A stretch of DNA of 64,000 nt, from assembly GCA_023055505.1 (NCBI GenBank), contig JALIRH010000008.1, positions 5,271,775 through 5,335,774 of the forward strand, given 5' to 3'. The notes below the pieces were generated by a model. The model ran no database searches. It was not told the origin of the DNA and worked only from the letters and a program-made list of their open reading frames with translations. Made by a program: the position numbers and the translations under genes. Positions 51,301 to 64,000 of this stretch are shown in pieces; the first letter of the stretch is position 1, and every line of letters starts with the position of its first letter. Source of the stretch: Callipepla californica brunnescens. Taxonomy: Eukaryota; Chordata; Aves; Galliformes; Odontophoridae.

Positions 51301-54300
51301 AAAATGGGAAATGGGAAAGAAAACATTTGAATAATTGCACATAGCTTGGTTTAGGATATTTCTTTGCAATCATCCTGGATTTGTAACACCTATATTTTAT
51401 TTCAGAGAAAATTAACTTCTGGATTATCATATTAACCAAAATTAAAGCATAGAGAATAGAAGAGATTGAATTTTTGATATACATTTGTGACACCCCTGCA
51501 GCGTAAAAGTCTGATACTGCCACATGAATACGATAATGTGAAACTGAAATGTGTATGTAGCTTTTGGTCATAGCCCTGAATAGAGAGACTCTTTATTTAT
51601 CAGTACTACACCTCGCTTAGAATGGCAGATATAGAGATCTGAGAGCTCAAAATAGCAGAAACTTTAAACTAGCTTTTGTTAGAAAATCCTTATGTTATTT
51701 TTTACATTTTAAGCACATAAACTGTGGCAGAGCAATGTAGCATGTTCCACGTTTGTCTCCATTTTACCTCTTTTTTCACTTATATTCTGCCCCATTCTTT
51801 TGACTTCCTGGTTTCTGTACTCATGGGGCCACTATTTACCTCTCTGGATGCTCAGGAGAGTTATTTATCAGAAGGGGCTATAGTTTTGATTTCCCAGTGG
51901 TCTGTGGAGTTTACCAAATGCAGCTCTTTACCTTGAAAATATTTGCTGAGAGGGTAAATAGCAATTTTATTTTATTATTTTCTAATTTTTGGTGGCATTG
52001 TTTAAAGGCTTGATCTATCTATATTGCTATAGCAATAGGAGATCTTTTGGATTTTAACTGATACAGGTAGTGAGGTCAAGAGCAAGAAATCAGGCACAGC
52101 TAGAGCTCTGAGGGAGAGGGAAGCAGCAAGCTGGGAGCTGCTCTCTGCCTTTCCCAGAGGAGAGTGGCCCAGGTGGGTGTGAGAAGCACTGCCCAGTGCT
52201 GGGCTCTGCTGATTACCTGCAGAGGTATGCCACAGCATGCCACAGCTGGGCTGTGCCAGTTCTCTGAGATCCAGAGTGTGTGCCAGCAGCACCTGCTCAG
52301 GGAAGGGGGAGCCATGGCGACCTCCAGCAACAGCGCTTGTTTTTTTGCTGCCTCTGAGGTTGCACATAAAGGAGTTATTTTGCCTGCACTGCTGAGAAGT
52401 TTCTAACTGCCGATGTTAGAAAAACGGGTGAAACTTCTTTATCACAAAAAGGCAACAGTGCTGAAATAAAAGATCATGAAAATCACAAAAGAAAAGCACT
52501 CCTAGTACTCATAGTCTAGTCTTGGACATCCAACTACCAGTTGTGAGGGTTCTTGAATGTACTGTGTAGGTTTCAACAGTCTTTTACTAGCAGTCTTGGA
52601 TCACAGTTTACATCCGTGGCACTGCTCCACACCATTTGGACTTGGCTGAAGCTTCTAATTCCACACCTTTGTGATTGTTTATTTACCAAGTTGGCCTGTC
52701 CATTGATTGTGCAGGTAATGATTTGCTATAAAGACTAAGGAGTTCAAATTCTTCTGGCCTGAAGGCTAGGAACATTGGCTAATAAAAAGACCATGGGAAT
52801 GTTTCTATTTAACTACTTAAAATAAGAAAAAAAAAAAAAAAGGCAAATCATCTAGAGATTGGGTGGTTCCATCTTCTCCCTGCTGTGAAGTTTCTTCTGA
52901 TGTCTTCCTTTAGATGTTTCTTTGAGATATGGTGCTCCTGAAAAAGCAGGAAGATCTGAGCAAAGGACCGCAATGCTTAGCAGTTGCCTCCTGATCTTGT
53001 ATATGGTCAGAAGTCATGTTTCGTGTTGATTCATGGCCTTTAAAGTCATGAAGAATCATTATGACCATTTAGCTGACCTAACTGCTGAATATTCTACACT
53101 AGAATCTAGTAGACTTTTTTTCTCATGTAGCTGACCTCACATTAAAGATGTTGCTGTTGGAGATTTTCTCAGCTTTCTTGGTAATCGATTCCAATAACTA
53201 ATTAATTATTAAAAAAAAAATAATCTTATTTCTAGTGTCAGCTCTTGGCAGTTTTCCTGTTTTTATCTGCAAAATTAAATGGCCTTATAATTTCCTGAGG
53301 TTGATACTACCAATGTGATTCCAGATTTAATTAATGTGTTCTGAGAAAATTAATAGACTGAATTCTTACTTGGTCCGTGTAAAACATAGTTCTTGGTTCT
53401 CCAGACATTCCTGCAGCCTCTTCATAATCCCTTTGCAGTATTTCCAGGCCATTTCACCTCATGGACATGAGTACTTAAATACCACTGCGCTGAGGCAACA
53501 TTGCTACATATTCCACAGGTGGGATTTCCCGCTTAACTCCTCTTACATGGCATTCACTTCTTTAATTCCTGCTCATTTTGCTAAAAATACCACTTCTGTG
53601 AGATGGTTTTCTTTCCACCAGGGGGATGGTCACTGACGGCAGGTGGGGCAGTCAGGCAGCTGCCCTCCACTGGTGTGCACAGTGCTGCTGGGCGCTCTCT
53701 GCCTTCTGAGAACAGTGTTTTTTCATAATGGTTTTGCTGTGTGAGCATGTTCAGGGCACTCAAACCTTTTATTTTTGAAAAACCTCTGAAAAAGTACTAA
53801 CACCTTTCTGAAGAGACGGTAATTGTGAGGCTTACTGTTGGACAAGGCGTTTTAAAATCTTTCACTAGGAAATGCTGTAGTATAATTAATAGACAGTATG
53901 ATTCAGATTCTCCTGCATCCTTAAAGAATTGATGGAAGTAGGCTGAAAAGGTGAGAACGAGATGAGGATTTTCTTGTAAAATGTCTTCATCTTTGAATGT
54001 GTGGCTTATTTTACTTCATTCAAGCTTGGGAGACTGTGACATGGCACAAGCCAGCAGGAGGTCATGGAAAGAGCAAGAAGCCAAGGAAATCACTGAACAT
54101 CTGTGCCTGAGCTCATTTCCTGAACCTGTTTTAATTAGGAGTATATCTGAGACTGCTGAGATCCACTGCTTGATCTGTACCTGAATGGATAAGCACTGCT
54201 CAGCCTGAGGCACTTCACCCCAAAGTAACTGGTTACAAATGATTCATGGCAAAGCCTCTTAATAAAAGGCTCATTCACCACTTCGCAAATATTACTTTGA

Positions 54301-54526
54301 GAAATAAGTTTTAGACATTATTTTTCTTTATTTCACATATACAGCTTGATCCAAACTAGATTAAGACAGATTTATTGGCTTAACTGAATGTTCTGGATTT
54401 TGTTCTGAGCCTTTGCATCTCTGGTTGTAAGGTGAAACTTGAGGAAATCTGTGGATGCCATAGGTCTGAAGTGAGCTCTGTTTTTTTAAGTACTCGTACC
54501 ACTGCAGCAAATAATTTCTATAAATT
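45392..54526. other. Non-coding stretch, no gene recognised
   Basis: Unique AT-rich DNA with GC-richer islets at about 46150-46430 and 52090-52340. Open frames of 128 codons (46134-46520, minus) and 127 codons (50836-51219, plus) have no recognisable domain. The first simply reflects the low stop-codon density of a GC-rich islet. T-rich 49233-49275 and A-rich 52826-52842 are low-complexity tracts. Confidence 0.6.
49233..49275. repeat. T-rich low-complexity tract
   Basis: Mostly T with scattered G, C and A, including two runs of at least eight T. No retroposon body is recognised next to it. Confidence 0.75.
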
Positions 54527-54579
54527 ATTTTATTTTATTTTATTTTATTTTATTTTATTTTATTTTATTTTATTTTATT
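54527..54579. repeat. (ATTTT)n pentanucleotide microsatellite, about 10.6 copies
   Basis: A occurs at every fifth position from 54527 to 54577 with T in between and no interruption, 53 bases in total. It ends at a G at 54580. A perfect array of this length is likely to vary between individuals. It creates the apparent FYFIL-type repeat in a plus-strand open frame at 54432-54614, which is not a gene. Confidence 0.97.
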
Positions 54580-57500
54580 GTTACAGTAGAGCTCTTTATC
54601 AGGTCAGTAATTAATAATCTAGGATAAAATCTAGTTTATGTGTTAGCAATTGGAGGACAAACACAGAATTATACATTTTGGGGGAATTACACATTTTTTC
54701 TGTCCTGCTGTTCCTGCTATGATGCACCATGTGAATTTAAAACGTAAAATATCGATATAGTTCTCTTAGGAAAACATTTTTTCTTTTCTCAGAAGCCTCA
54801 AATGATCAATACTTAATTATGCAAAATAGAACTTATAGCAATAAGGCTGTAATATCGTTTGTGTTGTTTCTTTTGTGATAGCTCAGCCAGTTCATCTCAC
54901 ATCCTTTCTACAGTACATCTGAGAGGAAACATTGTGTATTCTGCTCTAAGAAATCAGCATTGCTTCTTGGCTGTAACTCCCCATAACTCTGAGACCAGCA
55001 AAGATTATTTTCAATAGAAGTTGTCTTACTGCTTGTTTAGAGCTCTCATGTGCATGGTAGTGATGGCTGCACAAGATCTTTGCATCTTTAGGTAATTTTC
55101 CACAAGGATCTACTAGCAGTAGCTGCAGTGTTTGTAGACAATTTAGCAACAGAGGTAGCAATGACCTTCACACAACGAAAAGGAATGTATTTGAGGACTC
55201 TGGCAGCACACAACAGTTACATCTTCTCAGCTATTTTCTAAACTTAGTGTACACTTCCTTTCAGTCAAATTTTATAGCTCTTTCCTACATAAAGCTGGCT
55301 TTGATATGGAAAGATGAGTAACATTTACAGAATTCCTTCACCTCTGATCTCATTGGCTTAAGTCTTAATTATTATTTTCCCATTCTCTTCTGATTTGTTG
55401 TTCTTGAAAGTTGACTCATTAACCTGTGCTACTTCATCAGATTCCTTTGTAAGGTTTATGTTAATCTGTAAAAACAGTAAATTGCTATCTCAGGATGCTG
55501 TATTACAAGGCAGTAATTAGCTCACATTCAAGACAAATCACCAATCCAGTTTTATTTTCTATATAGCTTCTTCATACCTTCTTTATTGAATAATCTGAAG
55601 ATACTGGATGATAGACACCTGTAACAGTGTGAGGGGGGAGAAAGATGCTTTTAGTCTCTCTTGGAAATAATGGTCATAAACACATTCCTTGAAAACTGAG
55701 CATCCAAATGAGAAGAAGTGTAGTGGGAGGTTCTGCTTCCTGTTTCATGAGGAGCCTGAGTAAAAAGGGAAGAGATTAGGGAACTGGCAGCTATCACAGG
55801 AAAATGCTGTAGGACATGCTGGGTTCTGAGAAGGTCCCAGGGAAGTGGTAACATGGCCAGAATTACAATCTGGCCCTGAGACTTCCTTTTTTTTGATGGA
55901 GTTTACAGCACTGTATAGGCCTCACAAAGGTCTCAGTTCTGCTAATTAGCAGTTTTACTGCACATCTGAGATACGGTGAACTGCCAGATCTTAACTCATT
56001 TCCATTTGTTTAGAAACATTGCTCTTTGAGGTTAATGATGGAGAAGCAGTAATTGTTTTTATAATTCTTTTTTTTTTTCTGAGGTATCAGTTTTCTGTCA
56101 AAGGCTAACTGATATGACAAGATACAGATAGAAACAATACAGTGACTTGCACATAATTTCTTAAAGAAAGGCTGAAACAAAGGCTATGACATTGCTTGGG
56201 TTACTGCAACCTCTGCTATTGATTTATGTATCTATGTATTATTTATTTTACAAAGAATGTCCTTTGTTCATAATTAATTTAGCTTTTTTTTTTCCTCTGA
56301 AAAGATTAATTTATTCTACAAAAGCACTCAAAGCATATAAAATCCTTTTACATTTATTTAGAACGTGCTAACCTGCTGATGTTCACTAAGGCATAATGGG
56401 TAAAGCTGGATAAGCATTAGAAAAGAAAAAATTATCTTCATTCATTTGGATTGAAAATTTAATTCAGGTTGACTTTGTTTAACTCCTGCAAACATTTGGA
56501 AATTAAGTTTTAATCACTCAAAGGTTTGTAGAAAGTGAACTTCATATGTACACATTTAAACCGTGGGGTACTGGGAAGATATTTAAGTTATATAGAATGC
56601 AAAAATGCTTTTCAACATAAGATTACTAAATCCCTATGCCAGAGCAAATATACAAAACCAATTAAACAAATCAGATCAATATCTGACAGTACCTTGTACA
56701 GCTAGGGTCAAAAGCAAGCACAACTTACAGTGCATGTAAGGAAAGAAATGTAAGCGCAATCTCACCATCTTCCTGCATGATACCCTTAGTAAAAATAGCT
56801 CGGGCAAGGAAAATGGAGGAGATGGGTCACGGAACAGTAGCGAGAATGAATTTTAGAATAGCAAAAATGCCCATACTTTCTTATTTTCTACTTCCAGAAT
56901 TTTAAAATACTTGATTTAAAGAAAAATGCACAACATTTATCAAGCTGGTTTTCATTTCCAGAGAGACATGGGTGAAATTAATTATATGTCAGTAAATTAC
57001 TTTTGCTTTGCATAAGCTAACAAGAAGTGCTGTGGAAGTCTAGCAGATAAAGCTGCACAGCTGAGAAGCCATTGCCCCACTTGTTCACTACACACAGTTG
57101 ATGAATTTAATTTCAGTCTTCAGTTTTACTCTGACGTAATCCTATAGATTGAATGACTGTTAAGCACTACAGTACACAAAGCATGATCATGGCCCACATC
57201 CTCTGTTTGAAAGTCATTTGACGAGAATCCATTTCACATACTTTGCAATTGCTCCACAGTGCCAAAAAGGCAAGGCAGGGTGGAACAACTAATTTTGCTT
57301 GAAAAATGTACTGGAGCCAAATTGAAGTGATGATGTATATGCACAAATGGAAAGTGTATGTTGAATGTTCTGGATGATGAACCAATGTATTTGCTTGTAC
57401 CACTGGGATGTGAGGTCATTTACTTAAACCGAACAGCAATCTTGTGAGAAGTACTTTGAGAACTTGTGAACCAGCGAGTCCAGATGAAAGCAATGCAATT

Positions 57501-59568
57501 TATTTGTGCTCAGCTTCTGTCTCCACATGTGCCATCTTCACCCTGTATTACCTCCCAGGTGCTACAGTGTCTCAGTACCAGGACAGAAAGCAGCCTGCTA
57601 CCTTGGTCAGGTCACAGTTGGTTCAGTTGTGACAGGGCTTCAATGGCTCCTGCACTCTAGCGTCCTTTACTGTGCTGTCTTCTTAGAACTCAGCAGCAGT
57701 CATAGTTCTGTGCAGTCCCACAGCTACTGCCCAGAGGTGTCCTACTGATGCTTTGGAGGCCCCATTGGGAAGGGCCCCCGTGATAGGAAGGAGGTGGTGG
57801 CCCTCTTGGAAGAGGAGCTGTGAGGCTTGCTTTCTCTTTCACAGTGGAACTGCATGCATTGTGCCTTCAGAGCAGGGTGCTTGGAGCATTGCCGGCATTG
57901 CAAACCTCTGATCAAAGGAAGGAAAAATAATGATGGACTTATTAAAAATATTTTAGGAAAGTCATTCATTCCTATTGATTAACACGCAATGTTAAGTTAT
58001 TCAAGAGCACAGAGCATTCCTTATTGATCCAAGGGCATCTGAAATAATTTCACACTGCTTAATTGTTTTGGTAATTCAATCACATCTTTTGCTTTATCTA
58101 TGAATTAGTAACTACCAAACTCTGGGAGCTTTTAGAGAACAATAATTTTTGTTTGACAATATTTTTTCATATTACAAAAATTAAGTTGCAGCCCTCTCAA
58201 GCTGTGAAGTACTAAAACATAGAAGTAGCTTTGTTATTGCCAGTGACAGATGCAATACAAATGCTTATCATGCTGGGCTACTGCTAAGCAATACTTGCTT
58301 ACTGTTTATTGGTGATGAGAAATATCACTGGGAAATGCGCAGGCTCTGCAGCAAGACTCTAATGAGATAGTAAGAAAATGCGGTTGTCTGAGAAAAAGCT
58401 CTGCTGCATCTCCTTTTTATTTTGTTGGTCCATTTATTGTAGTATTTGAGTCACTTAATGGGCTAATAAACTTGCATTGAATTCAGTGCCTACCACAAGC
58501 TTTGCCTGAAACCTGCAACCCTCAAAATAAGGAATTCTCAATTCCTTGGAAGACATTCTTCTTGAAAGCACAGCAAAATATAATTTTCCAAACCAGGGCA
58601 TTTTCACTAATGATATTCTATGGGAAAAAAAAATGATTAAAGGAAATATATATGCTTAATCCAAAATCCTATGTTGTGTTGCCAGGAAGTGAGTGGATGA
58701 AAAGGGCATAATAAGTCATCTAACCTCATTCAAGCAGCAGCTTATAAGACTCTTCTTGTAGTGATGTGAGCGATAGGAAATGGGACTGTTAGTGTGCACT
58801 GTGTTTCAGCAAACTGTTTCTCTGGGTTACTGGTATCTGTTGGCAATGACCACTTCGTAACATATTAGCATCAGTCCATGAGGCAGAGTAGCACTGGGGT
58901 ACTCTTTGAGTTTTGTTCACAAGAATATCCCCAAGAAAATCCTTTCTGCCTCCTTTGAGGTGTTTTGCCCCAAACTATATCGTGTAAAGGAGTAGGTTCC
59001 TTGCTCAAGTAGTGTTTATAATAAACCTTCTCATTTTGAATAATTGAGAATAATTAAGGTATTTATTATCTTCACAGTTAAAGAATTAGCCTTTCTGAAA
59101 ACAAAAAGGCACCACGGAGAGCCAAGGTGTAAGAGAACTATGGTTCTAGCTGTAATTCCAGTTATCAAACAACAGTGTGAAATACTGCAGATATGAAGGT
59201 CAATCTCTCTGACAAGATTAGTTGCTTATTTGTCCTTGGATATTTTATAGTTTCCTGTAAGTAAGAAAAATACGTTTTCATCTGAATCTGTGCTAAAGGA
59301 ATAGCACTGCACCTGGAATTACTCTAGGATTTGAACTCTTGGGTGGTTTTACTTCATTTAGTTCAGAAAGCCAGATGGATGTGGTTACACGTTTAAGAAT
59401 TCATCTCACCTCTTGGAATGACAGATCTGCTATCTCTGCCCTGTAGATGCAATTCCTCTCTGAAGTCACTTTGGTCCTCTCACACTCACTTTTTTTAAGG
59501 GTTTGACTGCAATTTTTTTTTATTTTATTTTCAGGTGATTTTTTGTTGAATTTCACAGATTCACATGG
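54580..59568. other. Non-coding stretch, no gene recognised
   Basis: Unique AT-rich DNA. A GC-richer islet lies at about 57540-57900, where several overlapping frames of 60-80 codons are open in plus orientation without recognisable products. The segment 58180-58520 has a texture resembling conserved non-coding DNA. Confidence 0.6.
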
Positions 59569-59625
59569 ATGTGGATGTATTCACGCCATGTGGATGTATT
59601 CATGCTATGTGGATGTATTTCTGTG
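59569..59625. repeat. Imperfect 19 bp tandem repeat, 3 copies
   Basis: Copies at 59569-59587, 59588-59606 and 59607-59625 share the start atgtggatgtatt. The first two differ by two substitutions and the third diverges at its end. A partial copy, acatggatgtgg, leads into the array. Confidence 0.9.
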
Positions 59626-62600
59626 CTGAATTTCTGATGTGATTTTACCATTATTTATCATCTTAGGAAATCATTGTATTTCAACAACAGCTAGTTTCCA
59701 ACCCATTTTTCTGTTCATCTTTGTGATACGTTCACTGTTTAGAAGCACAAAAATTTTCACAGTTTCATTTTTACATACAGGAAGAACAGTCAATGCACAG
59801 GAAACTAGCACTTTTAGAACAGAAGCCATGAATGATAAAACTGAACAATGGGAGGTATTGCTGGAAAAGAATATCCAAGTACTTTAATATCCTATGATAC
59901 AGATATGTTATCTGCTTTGGTCTTTAATGTAGTCTGGATTTTTTTTCTTTATATTAAATCCCATGTAGAGGGGAAAAAGAAACACCTCGCTGCACTCAGG
60001 TTCTTCTGAATTTCCAGTATGCCTTGAGCTCTGCGTGTCTTTGGATGGCACTCTTCAGCTATGTTCCTAATGAAATGATTACCTTCTGTAAATATCAAGT
60101 CTTGTTAAGCGATCAGCCTGAATACAAGAGCCCTTTGCAGCTCAAATCAAACAGAATAAAATCTAAAATGGTTACTATCAGGAGGTTTTCATTAGAGGAG
60201 TGCAAACAGAATTGACAAAGTGTAAGATTATGTGATTATAATAATCAGAAGAAATTAGACATGGAGCAAAAGGGAGATTATAAGAAAATGAATTAGAAAG
60301 TAAAGAACATCCATAGGAAGTAGCTGGTTCAAATTTATCTCGAGGAGGAAGGTTTATAGCAACTGCACATTCAGTCAGAATGATAAGCTGGTTGCTGAAT
60401 AAGAGGCAAGGCGTCAACTACTAGGACACATAATATATATACTAATACAGAAATTAACTTCTGTAGTAGAATCTTCTTTTCCTGCAAAGATTGTGATTTA
60501 TTTCACTTCTTTTTGGAAGTTATGAATTTGTAAAGGGAATCTGTGATTGCTCTCTGATGATTAAGTAGAGGCTGTTTAAGTGTTAGCTTGGAACGTCCCA
60601 TGTTTGCTATAACCTCACAGTTTGTATACCAGTCAACATTAATTTAAAATCTAGAACTTTGCTCTAATAACTTTGCAAAATATTGGGAAAGTATGCAAAA
60701 ATTAGAAGAAGTTTGGAAAAGAAAGTGTTGATTAATAGAAAGAATATTGAGAGTAAAGAAGGAAAATGGATTCTTCATTTCTAAGTTCTGGAACAAGGGG
60801 AAAGGTATGAGAAATGAGAAGCTTCTGAAGAAGGCAGAAGGCATGAAAAGCAGATCCTATGAGAGCTTTGTTATGCAAAGGATCTTATGGGGGCAGCACT
60901 TGTAAAAGTTTTCCAAATTGCATTTTCAGTTGGGCTTCAAAGGTTATGTTGGATATTTATTGTTCTTCTTCCTCCATGCATTAAAGTAGCCATATTCATA
61001 TCCCTGCAGGGATTCATATCTTGCTTAAAGTCTGTACAGAGATGACAGAAGAACACCATGAATTAACATAGGCTATAAACCTCACAAGAGGGTATCAATT
61101 TCCATCTCTAACTTTATCATGCTGTTTACATAATGTATGTCTTCTAAAATGGAATGTAGCAGAAAATCCATTGGTTTAAAGTAGAATACTTGAGAAACAA
61201 TAAATAAATGCTTTGAAGAGTTTAAGAATTTGCCTACTGTGTCTTCAGGTGATGGCATTTGCTTCCAAAACTGAGACTGCTGCAGTTTGGTGGCATGTTG
61301 AAGGCCTCATTTCCTCTGAATATTTGCTATTATTTAAAGTGCCACCATTCCAGTTTGGGAAGCACAACGCTCATCTCATGTGGAGCTGACACGCTGTTCC
61401 AGCAGGGCACATTTTTGCCTCTCTGCCTATAGCAAAAATGGTCGCAAAGGTCTTAGTTCAGCTGGTTGTAAAGCAGCACCAATTTTGTGATCTAATAATC
61501 TGAAGAGAGCATTACGCACTTGTTCTAGGCACCCTGCATTAAATTTTAATTCTCAGTTTGATGCAGACCACCACATGGGTGTGATCTATCACCTTTCTAA
61601 TGGGTAAGACTACACTCTGTCACAGGCTGATTTAGGTCGTGTGGCACACTGTGTCAGCTTTGGTCATCCAGTGTTGTACTAGCAGCCAAATAAAAACTGG
61701 TTTATTGCCTCTGGGGCTCAATTGCAAATGCAGAATAGGAGAGATGAGAAGGGTTGTTACCTATTTAATAGCTGGAATGACACTGGGAAGAGTATCTCAA
61801 AAGAGATAGAGGAGAATTCTAGCTGTTTTGGAATTCTGTTTTTACGATTCATTATTTTTTCCATTAAAATCTTTCTCAAAATCCACACTGGGGGTGTGGA
61901 AAAGGTAAAGGCAAAACTTTGCATCTTAGCCAAAAACAACAGCCAGGAGTTTAAATGTAAGATTGCATTGCTTATGTTTCTAGATAGCTGTTAAATATGT
62001 ATTTTTTTCACAGTAATCTGTCTGTTTCTGAGCTGGGTTAAAAAGCTGTCATTATTGACTCGTCCCTACCTCACAGTTCCTGCTCTTACGAGAGTCCCTA
62101 TCCTGCCCTTGTGAGCATTTGGCTGGAGATTGCCTGACTGATGTGTGGCCTCACTTCTGTAACATCACTGGGCTAGGAATAAAACCGTTCACAACAGTAA
62201 CTTACTGATTTGTTCTAAGACTAGGAGTACGTTGTAGGTCCAGAAATAGTCAGACAAAGCCCAGGTTAAATTTTTGGGGCCAAAGAGAAAGTGAATTATG
62301 GTGAATGGATGTGGGAAGTGAGGGTGGTCATGCTGGAGGCAGTAATCCCTCTACCTGGCTAGCCAGAACCTGAAACAGTGTGCTTACTTATGGCACATGC
62401 TTAGTAGAAAAAGGTATCAGAAAGTGATGGAAGGACCATCTTCACAAAATGAAACAAACATTTATTCACTCAGTTCCTCATTTAAGTTTGTTGACATTAA
62501 GACTTGGCTGTAATAAAAGTACTTATTCACTGTTCCAAGCACTATTTTTTACCTTGCAATTTACCTTTCTGCTCATGTCAAAATTAAACCCCTTTGCTAC

Positions 62601-64000
62601 ATTCATCAAAAATTAGTAAAAGATTTACTCAGTTTTTTGTACTCTGCTGACAATCTCATTATCTCTATGGAAATAAAATGATTATCTCTGCTTCCAAAAT
62701 CTGATTTAATCATGTAAAATAGCATCTTAAATGAAAGATTCAAAACAGGTAACGCCATATAAGGATTACAGTGCTCAAAATTTCATCTCATTGAAAATGA
62801 AAAGGCAAATACCTAGCAGATCTCATAGGTAAATATTAAAACAGAGCAATAATCTTGTTTTCATTAAAATCTTATTGTAATAAAAACACTAATATCAAAC
62901 TGTGGACGTCATCAGTTGACTACCTTTCTTGGTCTTTTTGGAGATTTACCACACTGTTGTTCGTGAAATCATTCTGTCAGTGAAGGAGGGAGATTAAAAT
63001 CTCCAACTAAAATTTTATGGGGAATTTAGTTAGGTGATATCTAAATAGACAGAAAATAAAATGATAGAAGATCACTATATTGCAAAAATTACTGTTAGAG
63101 AGAATTTACTGTCAAGACTTGCTATATAATTCATGCCAAAGAAAGCACAGCCAGGAGCATGACCGTAATAGGACGCTAGCTCAGAGTGAAGTCACATCTC
63201 CTACCAAATTACCCTCTTCATTTTCTGCCAGACATGAGTCTTTGATGCAGGTGCCTATCAAAAGGCTATTTTTGTGATTAGGTAAGATTAAATTAACGTA
63301 CAACAAGATTTTATTTAGTGATCTCACATTATAAAAGCCAAGCAAGGTTCATAAAATGCTTAAAACAAATATTGCTTTTGAAGTAGCAACCCAAATCATG
63401 TGTCTTTTATCAAGCAAAAGTAAGATCAATGTCTACTGAAAATTAAGAGCAGGATGAAAGCACAGAGTATGTGTTAAAGCTTCAGGTAGAAGCAATGAGG
63501 AACTATTTGCTTATTTTCTGTTACAATGCTTAGAATGTGTAGGCTTCCACATACTTTCAAAAATCTAATATGCTTTCTTAAATAGGAATTACAATGTCAT
63601 ACACAAGTAACAAGGGACGACACAGTAGGGTGGTGGCAGAGTTCATTTCCAACATTGCAGCTACTTAGTGTTAGCTAACTTCTTAATGCTATTTCATTGC
63701 CCACCTTCCATGTGGTTTTTTCCACTGCAGAAGAGCCTTTCGTTTAAAAAACTGCCCCAGGATCACAGAACACATTCATTTATTATTCAGATGGCTCATT
63801 TATTAAGAATAAATAATTTAAATATATTTTCTTTTGCTTAACACATTAGCAGTTGGAGCATAAATAGAAATTAATGTTTGTATTTAAACTCATGTCTGAG
63901 GCTGTTTGTTCAATTCCACTTGATGGGCACCCTGCTTATTTATTAAAAGCTACTGACCTAAGTCTCTGGAGAAGTGCCTGCAAATTTCTAGAGAGGCAAT
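59626..64000. other. Non-coding stretch, no gene recognised
   Basis: Unique AT-rich DNA. The longest open frame is 90 codons (61722-61994, plus) and is unrecognised. The part 61220-61640 is less AT-rich and free of simple repeats, and may be conserved regulatory DNA. No mobile element was recognised up to the end of the window. Confidence 0.6.

Noticed and set aside
54432..54614. 60-codon frame with an aromatic repeat
   Set aside because: It is created by the (ATTTT) array.
57830..57960. Acceptor-like ctttctctttcacag followed by a possible exon
   Set aside because: No convincing donor follows and the open frame does not resemble any protein.
1..64000. Possible tRNA, microRNA, endogenous viral or CRISPR sequences
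   Set aside because: I looked for known microRNA seeds, tRNA-like arms, LTR pairs with viral gene remnants and regularly spaced repeats, and found none that I could support by eye.

Overview
The window looks like a piece of a bird nuclear genome, probably from a galliform such as chicken. It is AT-rich, poor in CpG, and has no bacterial-style gene packing. The lineage call rests on two mobile-element families. One is a CR1 LINE whose 3' end carries the (ATTCTGTGA)-type tail; the other is a mariner DNA transposon fragment resembling the mariner elements known in chicken and turkey. Both were recognised by eye from family knowledge, not by a database search.

I found no protein-coding gene, tRNA, rRNA, CRISPR array or viral sequence that I can defend. 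Every open reading frame is short (the longest starts with ATG and has 141 codons), shows no recognisable domain, and fits the chance expectation for 64 kb of vertebrate non-coding DNA. The stretch is best read as intergenic DNA or the inside of a large intron.

Layout: 1-7.98 kb is unique non-coding DNA with one good hairpin at 4578-4608. At 7.99-8.09 kb there is a short mariner-derived patch whose two halves lie in opposite orientations. 8.1-11.77 kb is unique. At 11775-12778 lies a 5'-truncated, decayed CR1 in plus orientation, with a second, minus-strand CR1 3' end nested inside it. 12.8-23.0 kb is unique DNA holding a perfect 4 x 31 bp minisatellite (15266-15389), a (TTG)7 run and two exon-like segments. 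At 23028-23430 is the decayed 3' third of a mariner transposase gene with its 3' UTR. 23.4-54.5 kb is unique, with small GC-rich islets and a pair of exon-like segments near 45 kb. At 54527-54579 is an uninterrupted (ATTTT)n array. The last 9.4 kb is unique apart from a 3 x 19 bp repeat at 59569-59625.

There are no interacting genes to describe. The content of interest is the nested and rearranged transposon fragments, the young tandem repeats, a few strong splice-site pairs that could mark non-coding transcripts, and segments that may be conserved regulatory DNA. I did not find a convincing undescribed biological system.
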